DNA of 64,000 nt from Isoetes taiwanensis (lineage: Eukaryota; Streptophyta; Lycopodiopsida; Isoetales; Isoetaceae). The stretch is taken from the NCBI GenBank assembly GCA_021234155.1, contig JAJEKV010000019.1, positions 3,450,356-3,514,355 on the forward strand, given 5' to 3'. The notes under the pieces were generated by a model. That model saw nothing but the letters and a program-made list of their open reading frames with translations. It was not told the origin of the DNA and searched no databases. Both the position numbers and the translations under genes were made by a program. Shown piece after piece: positions 35,211-48,390 of this stretch; within the stretch, counting starts at the first letter, position 1; each line of letters begins with the position of its first letter.

Positions 35211-36410
35211 AACCTTCCCTCCCACTTATTACAGCCAATTCATGTGCTTGTACTCCCCCATGTGACAGTGGAATTGCCCACCCCGGAACCACCTCTGCTA
35301 CATTCTCCCCTTTGTCGCTTCTCGTGCCTATGCCCTTCAAAGATCCAAGCCGTGGAAACAATTGTTTACCATCTCTGTCTTTACAAACCCTACAGAGGGA
35401 ATGTTCAAGCAGGACCCATTGGCATGGACACGTGATATACTCGGACCTTCAAATGAGCAGCCTGGTGTAGATGCATCCTTCCGACTCAACTCTGAAAACT
35501 GGGGTCTGTAGAGAGAACCAATGAAAAATTACATCAAGAATAGGCACTTACCAAATTGCTCCATCCCGCTAGATGCTCCAAATCTGCAGAGGCTTCCACT
35601 CTTGACACAACTGGCATGCTAGGGAGACCTATCCACCCAGCAGATATGCCCATGTGTGTACTTGATGATTTCCTTTTCCATACCATGCAAAGCATCGACA
35701 AAAAATCCTAAACCTCAAGTCAAAAAAAGAAGCTTGGCCTTTAACTTCAAGCAAGCTGCTCAAACATGCAAAAAAATATGGTTTTGGATACAATACATCA
35801 CATAAATCTTAGTCCTAGGTTTATAACACGTTCATTTAATAATTTTTAAATATTCGATTGCATATTTATTATGTCATTCCTTACCTCATTTCACACTCAT
35901 GAAGGTTATTGTGAAATTCCCCAAAAATATATGCCATAAATACATATACCATACAAGCCTATCATTATAGCATTGTACACCATAGTAAGTGGAAAAGGGA
36001 GCATAGCTAAATTATTTACATAACTTAGCCAACCTCAGGCTTAAGGCCATTTCCACATGGCCTCAACCTATTGGGCACCCGCCACATGGAAGCATCCCAT
36101 TGGAACCACTTGGCAGCTATCTACTAAACGAATGACTATCGGGAACGAAGTAATCCTTCATACAGTTCTCACCTCTCATATCATATCATAAATGAGCATG
36201 AGTAAATTCTATCCTATAGAGAATATAAAACTGAGATGCATCTTATCGCACAAAGCCCGCCATTTGGAATGACTCGAACAAATACGTAGGACTTCTTAGC
36301 ACGAGCACTTGGGGTAAAGTCCATAGTACTATATTAGATCCCCACCGCAAGAGACAGGTTTTGCCCCTTCAGAGGGGTCAGTATTGAACCACCAGACTTG
36401 GAATAGGCTT
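35211..36410. other. Intergenic, nothing identified
   Basis: Mostly AT-rich, with no supported frame. The last part (about 36250-36410) may share the plastid origin of the adjoining tRNA fragment, but I cannot confirm it. Confidence 0.45.
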
Positions 36411-36474
36411 AGGGATAATCGGGCTCGAACCGATGACTTTCACTACGTCAAGGTGACACTCTACCGCTGATTCC
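36411..36474 (-). tRNA. trnV-GAC: Plastid-type tRNA-Val(GAC) fragment, pseudogene
   Basis: Read on the minus strand, CAGCGGTAGAGTGTCACCTT (D stem to anticodon arm), GACGTAGTGAAAGTCATCGG and TTCGAGCCCGATTATCCCT match the chloroplast trnV-GAC almost base for base, with anticodon GAC. The 5' acceptor strand does not match, so the cloverleaf cannot close. This points to a nuclear insertion of plastid DNA and not a working gene. Confidence 0.75.
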
Positions 36475-36723
36475 AAATCACTTATTTGCTCTAACTATTT
36501 ATGCTACGGATGCAGGAGCACCAACTCCGTCCCTGCGTGCTCCCAAAGAGGAAGACCTACGGCTATAAATAAGATCCCCGGAGACCACTAGATTAAGCAC
36601 TGAACAAAGTGATTTCATATCCAGCAAAAATCTTAGCCGATTCCTCAGAGTTAGTCACTCCAGTCAATCCATAGATCGTGGGACGGATAGGATGGGTCCC
36701 ATCACAGCAGTCGATAGGATATA

Positions 36724-38294
36724 TGTGACGTTCCACGTATTTATACGGTCTTCGTCACGTATTGATACGGCACATGTACAAATACAAGCACGTCACCATG
36801 GGGGTATGGGGACTTAATGGTAACCTAGGGGGTTACTCTTAAGTGGATTAAATTAGCTATGCTAATTTAATACATTAAAGTTAATAACTTAATTAGGCTA
36901 ATTGCTGTTAGGGGAAGGCGCCACCTGCCCCAATCGATTGGGCAGCATGGGGGTTGCCAAGTTTGGATGCCAACTTGACCCCTATCCCTGGGATTGACTC
37001 AAGATCGCACCAAGGAAGGCCAGAGCCGAGCCATCATACACCGCAGAGAACCACCATACCTGCTTGCCCCCGTGGAAGCAACAAACTGAATTCTCGACTC
37101 CCGTGAGATGGAGGCTTCCCATGGAACGAGTCCGCCTGTAATCAGGTAGGTGACTGGGTATGTGAATTCTAGGTAACACTTGGTTGTGTTTCTCTTCGCT
37201 TCTTTGTGATTCAATCATAGAAACTAACCCTTGATTGTGCAAGCAAGTTCTCTTTATATTCAATTTGGTTCTTACTCCGGAAAGGATGGATTGTTAGTTC
37301 TTTGTTTAATCTGACTCAAACGGGGGATTACGGGGGTAGAGACCTCCGAACTGTATGGTAGTATGCTCCTAGATAGCCTGTAGAGTCCCATTAATAGCGC
37401 TCAGGCACAAGAGCCCACCGGGTCCTAGATGCTATGGTCCGCTTAGCACCGCACAAGGAACACATTGGTGACATGAGGGGTGGGGTCTTGCATGAGCATA
37501 CAAGGCTCCCGAGACTCCTACAAGGGCTAGGCCCGATAGCCGGGCCACGGAGAGGGCCGGGTATGGATCCGACACTCCCCGGGTGTAGAGGTGTGATCCG
37601 TATGGAGCACCTTGCACTTTGAGTAGATTTAGGTGAGTAAGCCTGCACGGATGCGGGGTCGCCGATGCGCACGTATTCTCTAGCTCACCCATGGAACCAC
37701 CGTGATTCCGAAGGACGCTTCCCGACCGCCTCATCGGACCAAAGGCCATGAACCCGGGAGTAGGCTCAAAGGGTGATCCCTTGAACTTGCGTCTCCCAAG
37801 GCTATAGCGGCCATAGCATGAATTGACCCATCCGCAAAGTGTGCACATGAGGGGCGGATGGAGTGGACAACCCTAGCCGATGTTCTATGCCGCCCAACGC
37901 CATGCCAAGACTTCTGGCCCGGCCGATTCTTGAGGCCCACCACACCGATCCTCACCGGAGTCCGGCCGGGTAGAACCTCGGGTTTTGGGTGTTTTCTTAG
38001 GTTTAGATGCATATTCTATGCCGTTGGTATTTGGATGGATGTGCCACCCTTCGTGGTGGTTATTCATGTATATTTGTGCTGTGTGCTAACCCTTGTATTC
38101 ATGCTTCCGCGGACGTAGGAGCCCCATCGGAAGGCGTAAATAATGACCCCTTCTTCGTGGTCCTTCTTCGGCCTCATTTTATAGATGGCCTGAAATAGAC
38201 GGGAGGGCCCCGCCATGGTAAGATGATTGCCATGGAGGGGAAAGTCCTCGCATGTATACGTCCGGAGGGTCGTATATATTCCGGGAGCGCCACA
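36724..38294 (+). repeat. 5' LTR of E2
   Basis: It starts TGTGACGTTCC and ends GGGAGCGCCACA. Its first ~180 bp match the 3' LTR start (48391) with no difference, and the next ~95 bp with one small one. Differences then become dense in CTG/CAG/CCGG-rich parts. Confidence 0.93.
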
Positions 38295-38296
38295 GT

Positions 38297-38309
38297 TGGT
38301 ATCAGAGCC
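38297..38309 (+). other. Primer-binding site of E2
   Basis: TGGTATCAGAGCC begins two bases after the LTR end. It is the classical initiator-methionine-tRNA primer site of plant LTR retrotransposons. Confidence 0.9.
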
Positions 38310-39037
38310 GTGATTTCGTTGTTCGAAATCATAGCACCGCCAAACACTAACCTCGTAGCATGGTAGTTAGGAGGAGGCTAAGTCAATGTGTTGTTAGTTC
38401 TTTTTGTTGTTTGGCTTGGTGTTAGGTTAAGTTAAGAAATTGTAGCTTTGAAGTGGAGGGGCCAAGATTGGAGGCCTAACAGGTGCCATTGGGTAGCTCA
38501 AATGACGAAGATGATGGTTCCATTGATCGGGCGACTTGAATTACCCTAGAACAATTTCAACTCTAGGCTTAAAATGGTCAAGGGCAGGCCCAAAACGAAC
38601 TAACCGCGCCGCTTTGCCTTTTGAAGTTTTGTAGTCAAGGTAGACGCTCGAAATGTCGTTTACACGAATTCGATCCATCTCGAAGTCAACGCTGGCCCGC
38701 CAGGTCAACTTTCCCCGCTTGCATTTCGACGACGCCTACCGAGGCGGAAGTCAGATATACGCCGTCGGCGCCCGACCGTAGGGTGTGCGCGTATTTCCGC
38801 CGTGATATTTTAATAATAATAAAATTTCGGTTAATAAGGGAAAAAATTTTGAAAATTTTAAAAGTTGAGTGGCCGCTTAACAAACCATTTCTTGTCATTT
38901 GTTTTGCTTCCAAGGCCTCCAACCACCGAAAGCCCGCCTCCCGCCATCGCCACCGTGACCGACCTTGCTCCGCGCCTTTGTGCCTTGTGCATCTTAGCCT
39001 TTACATCCTCTCACGCCCGGCGCCTCACTATCCCCCT

Positions 39038-39380
39038 ATGGCCATCACCAAGCTCCAGATCCAACCACCTTGAGCATCGTGGAGATCCTACGCCATGATT
39101 GCTAAGCACATGGCTACCGACCCAGCCCTCATTGACATCTTGTTGGATGAGCTGGTTAATGTTTGAGAACAACGATAGGATTCCATATCCTATCTATCAC
39201 TCTCGTGAGCCATTCCTCATCCTATTTGAACCCACCCAACCCCTATACCATTGTTGGGCAAACCGATATGGTGATGATGCTCATCAAATTTTATCCTCCC
39301 GAAAGCGTGAAGGCCATACTGAGGGAGGAAGATATTAGGTAGAGGCCTAATCGTGACGTGGGGTTTGGCCGCAGAAGATG
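39038..39380 (+). pseudogene. ORF-A copy in E2, frameshifted
   Basis: It starts ATGGCCATCACCAAG as in E1, but indels shift the frame within 20 bases. The recognisable core ENNDRIPYPIYH appears at about 39163-39200. It confirms that ORF-A is a family feature. Function unknown. Confidence 0.6.
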
Positions 39381-39565
39381 ACCATGGAGATTGAGCGGGC
39401 CACACACACGCAGCCCTGGGAAAGGAGTACAGAGCCTCTGGGACGGCTTTACGGGCCATTGATTGCAGGGTTATCGAGGTTCCCCATACCATTGGCATGA
39501 GGGTTCCAATAGTTTTGAATGGGGAGAAATCCCCACATCGCCTTTTAGAGTATCTCGATAACTAT

Positions 39566-40299
39566 TTAGATAGATATGGGTTTGCGCCAAAACCGGTACC
39601 ACGCTGAACTTAACCGCCGTGGGCCGCAGCCCAAATTTTGCCTCGCCAGTCGTGAACATCCGAGGAGGGCCCGGAAGAATCCGGGAGAAGCTTTGAGCAG
39701 AGGAGCGCGGGAGCTGGTGGACCGGGAGTGGGCCGGGCCCCGCCCCAACGATCGTAATCATCAAGCACCGGGCGGAAGGCCATCGCCCATAAGGCCGCAA
39801 GTCAATACAAAGAGAAACTAAGGACCGGCGGGCTTTTGGCAAGAAGACGAAGTGTCGAATCGGAGGCGCAGCGGGTGGACAACTCCCGACCTGCTGGAGT
39901 TAAGACGGTGCCGCAACCGGGATGGGGCCACCAGAAGCCCGGCAATGCCGAAGCCTCACCGGCATCGACTGCATCGCGGGTCTTGGCGTGGAACCGCAAG
40001 AAATTTCGTAGGTTCACGGAGCTTCCTCGGATCGTAAAGTCGCTTTTCAGAGGCTGGTAACGCGGAGATCGCACGCCAGCTCAAGACCGATCTCCGCTTC
40101 CGCATTCTATGCCATTTTGGCGCTTCCAAGAGGTCCGCCAAGCCTACTTGGTGGCACTTTTGGTGACGCCAATCTTTGGCGCTTATCCACGCCAAAGAGG
40201 GTCACTATAATGCCTAAGGATCTAGCCCTCGCCTGTAGGATACGGGGAGCAACCTTAGCCTACTTAAGGGAGTCCGTGATTTGTAAATATTTCTTGTAA
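39566..40299 (+). CDS. Histone H3-like protein in E2 (frameshifted as written)
   Basis: This is the counterpart of the E1 frame at 13048-13702. A basic region is followed by histone-fold landmarks in shifting frames: RKKFRRFTEL, SLFQRLV-like residues, IARQLKTDLRF (about 40070-40105), a damaged AYLVALFGDANL, and an uninterrupted [20 protein letters not shown] that runs to TAA at 40299. AATAAA follows at 40305. The indels differ from those in E1; for instance, the E1 break before DANLC is absent here, while this copy breaks after it. Different damage in each copy implies an intact ancestor, or unrelated sequencing errors in an intact gene. A short extension (TLAYLRESVICKYFL) lies beyond the usual H3 end. 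Confidence 0.82.
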
Positions 40300-40344
40300 T
40301 ATTTAATAAAAGAGACTTTTAATTTGAATTAAAAAGTTTAATGA

Positions 40345-41162
40345 TTTCCTTGTCTTACTCCGACATCGGCATAACCCCTCGCTTTCTAAAGTGGAGGTCT
40401 CTCAACAACTCCTTTTAGAAATGCGTGCCTTGGTGGAAGAAGTTCGGGTTACTTTATTGGTCGCGACGCAAATGGGCCGAAGAGTCTAGCGGATAAGCAC
40501 CGAACCCCACGGATCTTCCGTGTGGGCTTAATCAGTTTGGCTTAAGATCAAAGTAAAACAAGCCAAGCTTAAAATTGGTAATCAGAAGAAGTTGGCACCC
40601 GATGGATCGGGCCGCTCAGATTACTGAACGCTGGGAGAACAGCATATCGCTTGGACTTGCCACCCCGCTTGAAGATCCACAAGGTCTTTCACGTGAGTCT
40701 TCCTCAAGCAACACACCCCTCGATCCGCAGGAGGTTTTGGATACCCCTACCCTCCTAGAAATGACCTGAAGAGCACTGGAAATAGTGCCCAAGCTCTTCT
40801 TGATCGAAGCTTACAAACGTAACTGTAAGGACTCAAATGTTGCAATACTTGGTCAAGTGGAAGCACTTTACCGCTTGAAGATGCTACGGGTGATGAAGAT
40901 AGACCTTGAGAAACACTATCCGACTTCATGCGGGAATCTCGTGGTCGCATCATCAACGATGCTATCAACCCGCCCCGGCGTAAGCTTGAAGGCTTGATTT
41001 GCCGAGAATCATGTTTAGAGGGGTAGATGCATCGTATCTCATAATAATAACCGATGATGAGATCACCTTTGTGTTCTCTAGGACGTGGTTTATTGTTGAT
41101 GTTGACATGACTGCGCATTGCTTGAAAAGCATCTACTAAATAGATCAAGGTTCATTCCGGCT
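40345..41162 (+). pseudogene. Integrase tail and chromodomain-like remnant in E2
   Basis: Matches E1 25640-26430: CTTACTCCGACATCGGCATA, the KIHKVFHVSL-like stretch, PQEVLDTPTLLEMT and NVAILGQVEALYRLKMLRVM. The last is the chromodomain segment read in a shifted frame. The upstream junction with the H3-like frame's 3' flank marks the edge of the large internal deletion. Confidence 0.8.
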
Positions 41163-42847
41163 TAGTGGACGCCTCCCGAATATATACGACACCCACCGTG
41201 ATATACATACGTGGACTTTCCTCCCATGGCAACCAACTTGCCATGAGCAGGGCCCTCCGTCTATTTCGGGCCATCTATGAAATGATGCCCGAAAGAAGGA
41301 CACGAAGGGGTCATTCGGCCCACGCCTTCAATGGGACTCCTACGTCGCGGAAGCATGTATACAAGGGTTAGCACACAGCATAAATCATATATAAATAACC
41401 ACCACGAAGGGTGGCGCATCCATCCAAATACCATTGGCATAGAATATGCATCTAAACCTAAGAAAACACCCAAACCCCTGTGTTCTACCCCGGCCGGACT
41501 CCGCTGAGGATCGACCGACGGCCGGGCCTCAAGAGATCAGCAGACCGAAGTCTTGGCATGGCGCTATGGGGCATAGAACATCGGCTAGGGTTGACCACTC
41601 CATCCGCCCCCCCCGTGCACACTTTGCGTGATGGGTCAATTCACGCTATGGCTTCGCTTATAGCCTTCCTGGAGACGCAGTTTAAGGTATCACCCTTGAA
41701 CCTACCCGTGTTCATGACTCGGTCCGATGAGGCAGGCTCGGGAAGCCGCCCCTTCCGTAATCACAGTGGTTCCATGGGTGAGCTAGAGGATACGCGTCGC
41801 ATCGGGCCACACTCCCAGATCCGCATCTCAGCTTACTCACCCTAAATCTACTCAAAGTGCAAGGTGCTCCATACGGATCACACCTCTACACCCGTGGAGT
41901 GTCAGACCCATACCCGCCCTCTCCGGACCTGGGCCATCGTGCCTAGCCCAATCAGAAGTCCCAGAGCCTTGTATGTTCGCAAGCGTGACCCCACCCCCAC
42001 TTCACCACTGTGTTCCTTGTCCGGTGCTAAGCCAGTCCATAGCATCTATGACCCGGTGGGCTCTTGTACACAGCCGCAATATTGGGAATTACTGTGGTTT
42101 TATCTAGGAACATACTAACGATATGAGTTCGTGAGGTCTCTACCCCCGCCCTTATTTCCCCATTTCCGAGAGTGATACCATACAAAGAACTATCAATCCA
42201 TCCTTTTTAGGAACCAAAATGTAATCATAATATAAAGAGAACTTACCTTTACAATCAAGGGTTAGTTCCTACCATTAAAACACAAGGAGAAACGCATGTA
42301 ACATCACAACAAGTGCCCAACAGGGCGCTACCCTAGAATTCACAACTAAACTACTACCAACTGTTTCTACTGGACCCGTTATCGTGGGGTGCTTTCATAT
42401 AGTGTCAGATTTGAAGGGTGGCAAGAATACTAGGGGTTGTTTAGTGATTTTGGTGAGGTCGACAACAGTCCTTGGGCTTCGGTTTGTTCTTGGGCGCCAA
42501 AGAACAGTCCTTAAGGCCACCGCCCTTGGGCCAGCCAGCCTCCTCTCCTCCATCTCCGCCTGCTCCTAATTCGAATTGGGGCACAAAAGCCCTAATTTGG
42601 GTGTCCAAAATGGAAACCATGCCTTGCCCAATCGATTTGGGCCAAGTGGCACCCCTTGTTGGTGCTAATTAACTAATTTAGCTTAATTAGGGTAATTAGG
42701 CTATATACTTTATAATTATCCACAATGGATTTATTAACATAGCTAAATAAAACCATTGTGGTCGACGCCCACTTAGCCAATTACCCCTTATGTCCTAGTG
42801 ACGGTTCCCGCGCATAACGATACCGTATGAATGCCCGGAACATCACA
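41163..42847 (-). repeat. Inverted, diverged LTR of the same family, nested in E2
   Basis: Read on the minus strand it starts TGTGATGTTCCGGGC and ends near TATATTCGGGAGG, aligning with the E1 and E2 LTRs throughout. Beyond its outer edge, at 42848-42858, the minus strand has GGTGGGGAGAA, the polypurine tract that precedes a 3' LTR in this family. It is therefore the 3' LTR of an element inserted in the opposite direction. It is more diverged than the E2 LTRs. Confidence 0.8.
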
Positions 42848-45800
42848 TTCTCCCCACCTTAAAATGATGCCTGCCCTCAAAGATCGTGACTATCGTTGTT
42901 GCAGGGGCAAGACATCATGATCATCGCTTTAGGAGTGTTAAAAGTGAACAAAGGAAAGTTTGTGGAAGTGTCATTTGTTTCATCCGTGGTGACGCATCAC
43001 ACTCTATCTATGTTAGAAAGCATTCTTTCTATAGATCTGTGTAAATCGATTATATATTAAAGACAGTATAGATATAAAGAACTTCCATTTGTTGTTATAT
43101 TATAATACGTAGTTATTAACCTCGCAGTTGATTAATAGAAAGTCATTCTAATCATATTAACTTTTGTGTGTATATGTATTATATTCTCCCTTCACTTTTA
43201 CAATTTCGTTTTCCTATTTTGGTACAATTTTAACAACTCATATATTGCTATTGTGAGTGTTTAGATGCCTCCGACATTTATAGTTACCCTTTAATAGAAT
43301 TATATATTGTACCAGATATTTCATTTTGACCTATATAACGCTAACGCTATCTAAGTCTCGTTATTCCCTTATGAGTTTGTGTAAGACATACATACTTATC
43401 CCCTTCTATTATATTTGATTATGTGTTTAATAACTTGTTGATTATCTTTAATGTTTCCACAATCACACTTTCTATCTTTTTAGCATAGATTTACCACATG
43501 AGGACACATATTAATTCATTGGTTATGTTTGTACATTTACCCGACGTCCCCGATATTCTTATATTTGAATTACTTATTTATTTTATTGTCATTTTCATAA
43601 ATTTATCACACATATATGTGTAATGTGTATTCAACCGACGATACATTCAACGTAATTGGTACCGCCCGTCGCTATCCGGCAGTGCTATGGCTATGCAATC
43701 GCCCCAGATCACGTAAGGCCGGTTATGACTATGGTGTTCACGGCGAAGCATCGAAACCATGCGTGGTCTGCCCTGAGCCTGTTAGATGATGATAACTGAG
43801 GAGGTCCCGGGCCCCTACTTGAAGTAGAAGTGCTGAATGTTGGGAATAAGGAGTGTTAAGATATCCCTAATTTGGATGGATACTCGAGAAAATTGGTATG
43901 ACGATGTTTGGTATCTAAGTGAAATGCTGGACCTAAAAATTACGAGGATTGATGTATGATGCGCATCTAGGTTGCTATTCAATGTAGAAGGAGACCTGGA
44001 TATAGCACGATATATATCCGGGTGGAGAAGTGGTTTATGATTATCTACTATAGACCATGTTAAGGAGGTACTATGCCAAGGTGGAAACTGGATTATAAGT
44101 ACCCAGCTCCTGAGAGGGAAAACACTTTAAAAGTGTAGGTTTGATTCATGGAACGGTAGAGAATAATGTTGTATGAGGATGTTGATCCATAAATTATGGA
44201 TTATAAAATTACACATATATTGTGTTTGGTAAAGAGATTGATGTTCCTGAGGTGTGAAACAAAGACGCAATATTATAGACGACTAAGAAGACCACGAGGC
44301 ACGCGGAATACACTTAATAACGTTGGTCAAATGCATGATCCTTATGCAGGGTGAAAATTAAAGAAATGGCCAGATCCTATGTCGGCCGGGGTATGTAGAC
44401 GCCGGATAAGAGATCGACAATAGTGTGGGACGAAGTTTTCCCACAAGGTGAAGAGAGCTGAGGTCGAACCGACGGAAGGCGTGAATAAGCATTCTCGTGA
44501 AGATCGCCGCAATGGAAGACGAGAATTGCTAGCAAAGGGTGCAAACCGTGAAAAAGCTACAAAGTATGTTGGAGCTCGCTAAGCTTATTCTATGAAGGAA
44601 AGTTGACGTTGAACTAATGATATATTAGGAAGGCAAGTAATGTACCCACACGACAAGTGGGAGACAAGAGGTGCTTGAAAGTTGTTGTAAACAATGTTTC
44701 AAATATAGAGAGTTTGGAGCCAAGTTTGGAGGGACACTTTGAAGAGACCAAAGCCTGGAATATGAAGAAGGGAGGCATCCAATGAACATCTCGCCAAGGA
44801 GGATGTGCTCTGGACTTGGTATCGTGTGTGCATCCCGAGGAGTAGTTCCGCGTTGGTAGATGTGTATTAGGACCATTTACTAGGAACATAGCTAGAAAAA
44901 AGATAGGGTATATACTAGAACTTTTAGTTCACATATATGAATATGGAGGTAATGAAGATAAGAATTCCTATAGTAGACATCAAGTATGGCCACTAGGAAC
45001 TTAGGGTGGCATGTGCCCCTATGGAATTTATGACTAGAGCGTGAGGACCAAGGCAACCTAAGGATAGAGAATCTAGAAGGTGTGGTGTGAAATCCACAGC
45101 ATATATAGGAGAAGCATCTAGGGGCTACGTCAACGAATTATATATGAGTCTAGAGTTAGGGTTGGTGCACACCTGTTACTATATCTCATAATAACAACGT
45201 AGTGGTTTCGGATGTTTGAAGGATTTAGTAGTATTACATACTACACTAGCGAGGATATCAAGGATGTCGACAGACATCCGGATGTATGTCATATTGGAAG
45301 ATGGTAGAATATTCGTACAGGGCTGGTGACATATTACGTGACAATGTTTACAGAAGAAGCATAATGATATGCTTATATACAGAGATATTGGGTTAGGTAT
45401 GCTTTACCAGAGATAAGCATTCAAGTTATCCGAATGGTTAGAGTTGACTATCATAGATACGTCGTACTAAGGAAGATGAGAAAAGTTTAAATGAGTGAGA
45501 ATAGCTAGAGTAAGTCTAGCATATACGGTGATGTTACGCTCAAAAAAACATCCCGAGGATGGTTGGAACGGTATTGGAATAACCGATAATGAGAGCTTAA
45601 CTACTCAAAGGTTCTAGATACCAATGTATTAGTTCAACGTTATAAGCTAAGAGCATTTATTTGGTTTTGGGAATGAAAAAGATATATAAGAATATCGCTA
45701 TCCCACCGATGGAAGATAAGAAGGAGTACGATGACTTTGGCGATTATACCTTTAGGGGTAACCAAGAAGAGGGCAAGACATAGGAATTCCAAGTCCCGAT

Positions 45801-47925
45801 AAAATCAAGACGAGGTGTATTGATCGAATCGGTTAAGGTTATATAGACCAGTAGTCCATATAATCAAGAGTTACCCTACACGCGGTGAACAATTCTAGGT
45901 ACATAAGTAGAAGATGGAGGATCCGCTTCCTCAATGCATAGACCCGTTAGAGATTATGACTTCAAACTCTTAAGAGGGTAAGGAATTGGATAATCATATG
46001 GCGTTACTAAACTAAGATTGAAACATTGGATTTTCCTATTAGAAGACCAGGGGGTTTTAGTGCCTCCGCTTCATTATGAGGGAGCCAAAGACGACACAAC
46101 ATTCAAAGGGATCAAAAGTTGAGGTTGACATGCTAACTTAAGATAAATAGGTTAGGTGTGACAAAACATGGCTAAACGAAATTAATCAAGGAACCTTTAG
46201 AAAAGGCCTTGGACTGTGGTAGAAACCTTTGGAACTATGGCATAATCCCATGGGAAAATTATAGTTTATGTAACGGGGTTAAAGTACCATAAGTTTAAAT
46301 TCATCCCTTTTAGGTCAACCCCTTAGGTTAAGATACTCCATGGTGGCGCACCTTTATTGGGTGACGGTCGCCTTTTATTTATACATATACCATATAAATA
46401 CATGGAACGCCACATTCACCCCCTCTTAGAAAATAATGTCGCCCTCAAAGATTGGGGTTAGTTAAACAAATGACGGTTAATCGAAAACTGCAATAGAAGG
46501 AAGTATGCTTAAACCTTCTTATGATAAGTATGTTAAATGCACCTTGGTGCTTAAACTGTTCTATGCAGATCCATACATGGGCAAGTCAATGCATCGCCAT
46601 CAAGCACACATGTGAATACATCAAGATGTACAAGTCCAACGTAGAGTTGGCCCCCCCCATTTGGGAAGTAGGTGGTACAAACCACATCATAAGAACTACA
46701 AAGGTTACATTTCAGCTAAGTTAGAGCAGAGCTCTAGCATTGTGGGATGAGGATATATGTTTGTTATGTACATAGCATGTACACATACGATAAACATGCT
46801 GGAGAGGTAATCTAGGTGGTGACACTAGGAGAGAAAGACGAGTGTATCCTAAAGCTACTGATGGAGGGTCTGGAGATACGTTCAAAATGTGCAAAGGATG
46901 ATCAATCCGTTGCATGCTAGGGTATGATGTGGTAGTTGGCACTTGGAGTAAATGTCAACGGCCAATAGAATAAAGCTTAAGGTAGTGGGGTTGAGTAGTA
47001 CAATAGTACAATTCCAGGATAGGTATCAAATAACACCTAAAACTAGCTTTCCCACATGATCCATACCTGGATCAGGCAGAGGTGACGCCATGGGTTACAT
47101 GGATACAAGTCCGTGTTGTCTCAACATAGATAATTGTAGAAAGGCTCACAAAGTACAAGGCGAGCACCTTGTAATTCACGATTTATATGGAAGGCTCACC
47201 CGCCTTAGGCCATGACTATGGCTTCAATGCGGACGCCAAGTCATTTGGAATGCCGTAACAGCAAAGATGACATCATGACAGAGAAATGTAATGAGTAACA
47301 TTTCCGTGATGTAGGACAATGTTGGATTATAACCCCAATGATAGGTAGGTTTACAATATAAGGGCCATATAATAGTGGCTTAGAAGGCACAAGACGGTTA
47401 ACGGATACGTAAAGGAGTAATTGGATTGGTGACTCTACCAATATAGATCACAATTAAAGGATGATTTGTATAATGATGTGGCGCACGTAAGGGCCGTGAT
47501 AATCAAAATCGGCCATAGACGTAGAAAACATATTGAAGAAATAAAAGACCCTGATGCATGATATTTAGCAATCTGGATAGAAAGGTTATTACCTAACATG
47601 AAGGGTGGTCATTGCTAATATGCAAAGGTAGACTTGCGGCTTGAAAGGCAACAAGAGCTGAAAAACTCCTTAAAGATTTGGTGCATGGCTTAGGGAAGAA
47701 GACTTCCATGTCCTAAGACAAGATGGTGAATTGAATTCACCAAGGACATTTTTTTTAATAAATAGATAGATAGGTAGATAGCATTTATATGTCATGCCAC
47801 ATTGGCAGTGTCCACGAGGACATATGACGGACCCCCAGAGACTTGAACACAAGATCTCGGAATAGAGGAGGCCTACCTTGAGGGGTCTTTGAGTGGTACC
47901 GTCCTTTGGGACATTCACATAACCC
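42848..47925 (-). other. Degenerate internal part of the inverted nested element
   Basis: Five kilobases with no convincing frame on either strand. A second LTR edge with polypurine tract, in the same inverted orientation, is visible at about 46412 (GGAACGCCACATTCACCCCC), so more than one old element is stacked here. Phrases near 46530 (CACCTTGGTGCTTAAACTG) resemble the 3' untranslated region of E1. I could not place a 5' LTR or target duplications. Some of this may be related sequence too decayed to read by eye. Confidence 0.45.
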
Positions 47926-48390
47926 CTTGGAACTGAACCATTCCTTATGCCACAATGAATTGCAAGCCGTAGACATGATAGGTTCCCTTCTAGATACTTT
48001 TTCTTTTATTTGTAGGGGGTGGTCCCTTCAACCACAATTTAATCATACTATTAACCTACGGGTATATTAATGTGTGCAGGCCAGTGAACAGATCGTCACC
48101 TGCCTTGTATAGAGGGTTGCTGATGACCCAACTTTTCCCGTACTGGTTTTGTCTACATGTGTGGTTTGGTTGTCTTAATGTTTTAAATTGGACTTTGGTC
48201 CTAAACTCCCTTGATGATAAGTTTGTATAAGGCACCTTGGTGCTTGTACTTTGATATTTCAACTTCAATGTAATTTCAACGTATTAATGTTATATTCTTA
48301 ACTCCATTTTCTAATTAAGTGCTTTAGGTATATGTATTCGATTAGCCAACCCCAATGCTGAGGACAGCATTATTTTTAAGGAGGGGAGAA
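47926..48390 (+). other. E2 3' untranslated region and polypurine tract
   Basis: It resumes E2 exactly where the nested insertion broke it (GGAACTGAACCATTCCTTAT, equal to E1 at about 26450) and ends with AGGAGGGGAGAA against the 3' LTR. Confidence 0.85.

Noticed and set aside
41163-47925. Target-site duplication for the inverted element nested in E2
   Set aside because: No matching 5-bp words were found at the likely edges, so its exact limits stay unassigned.
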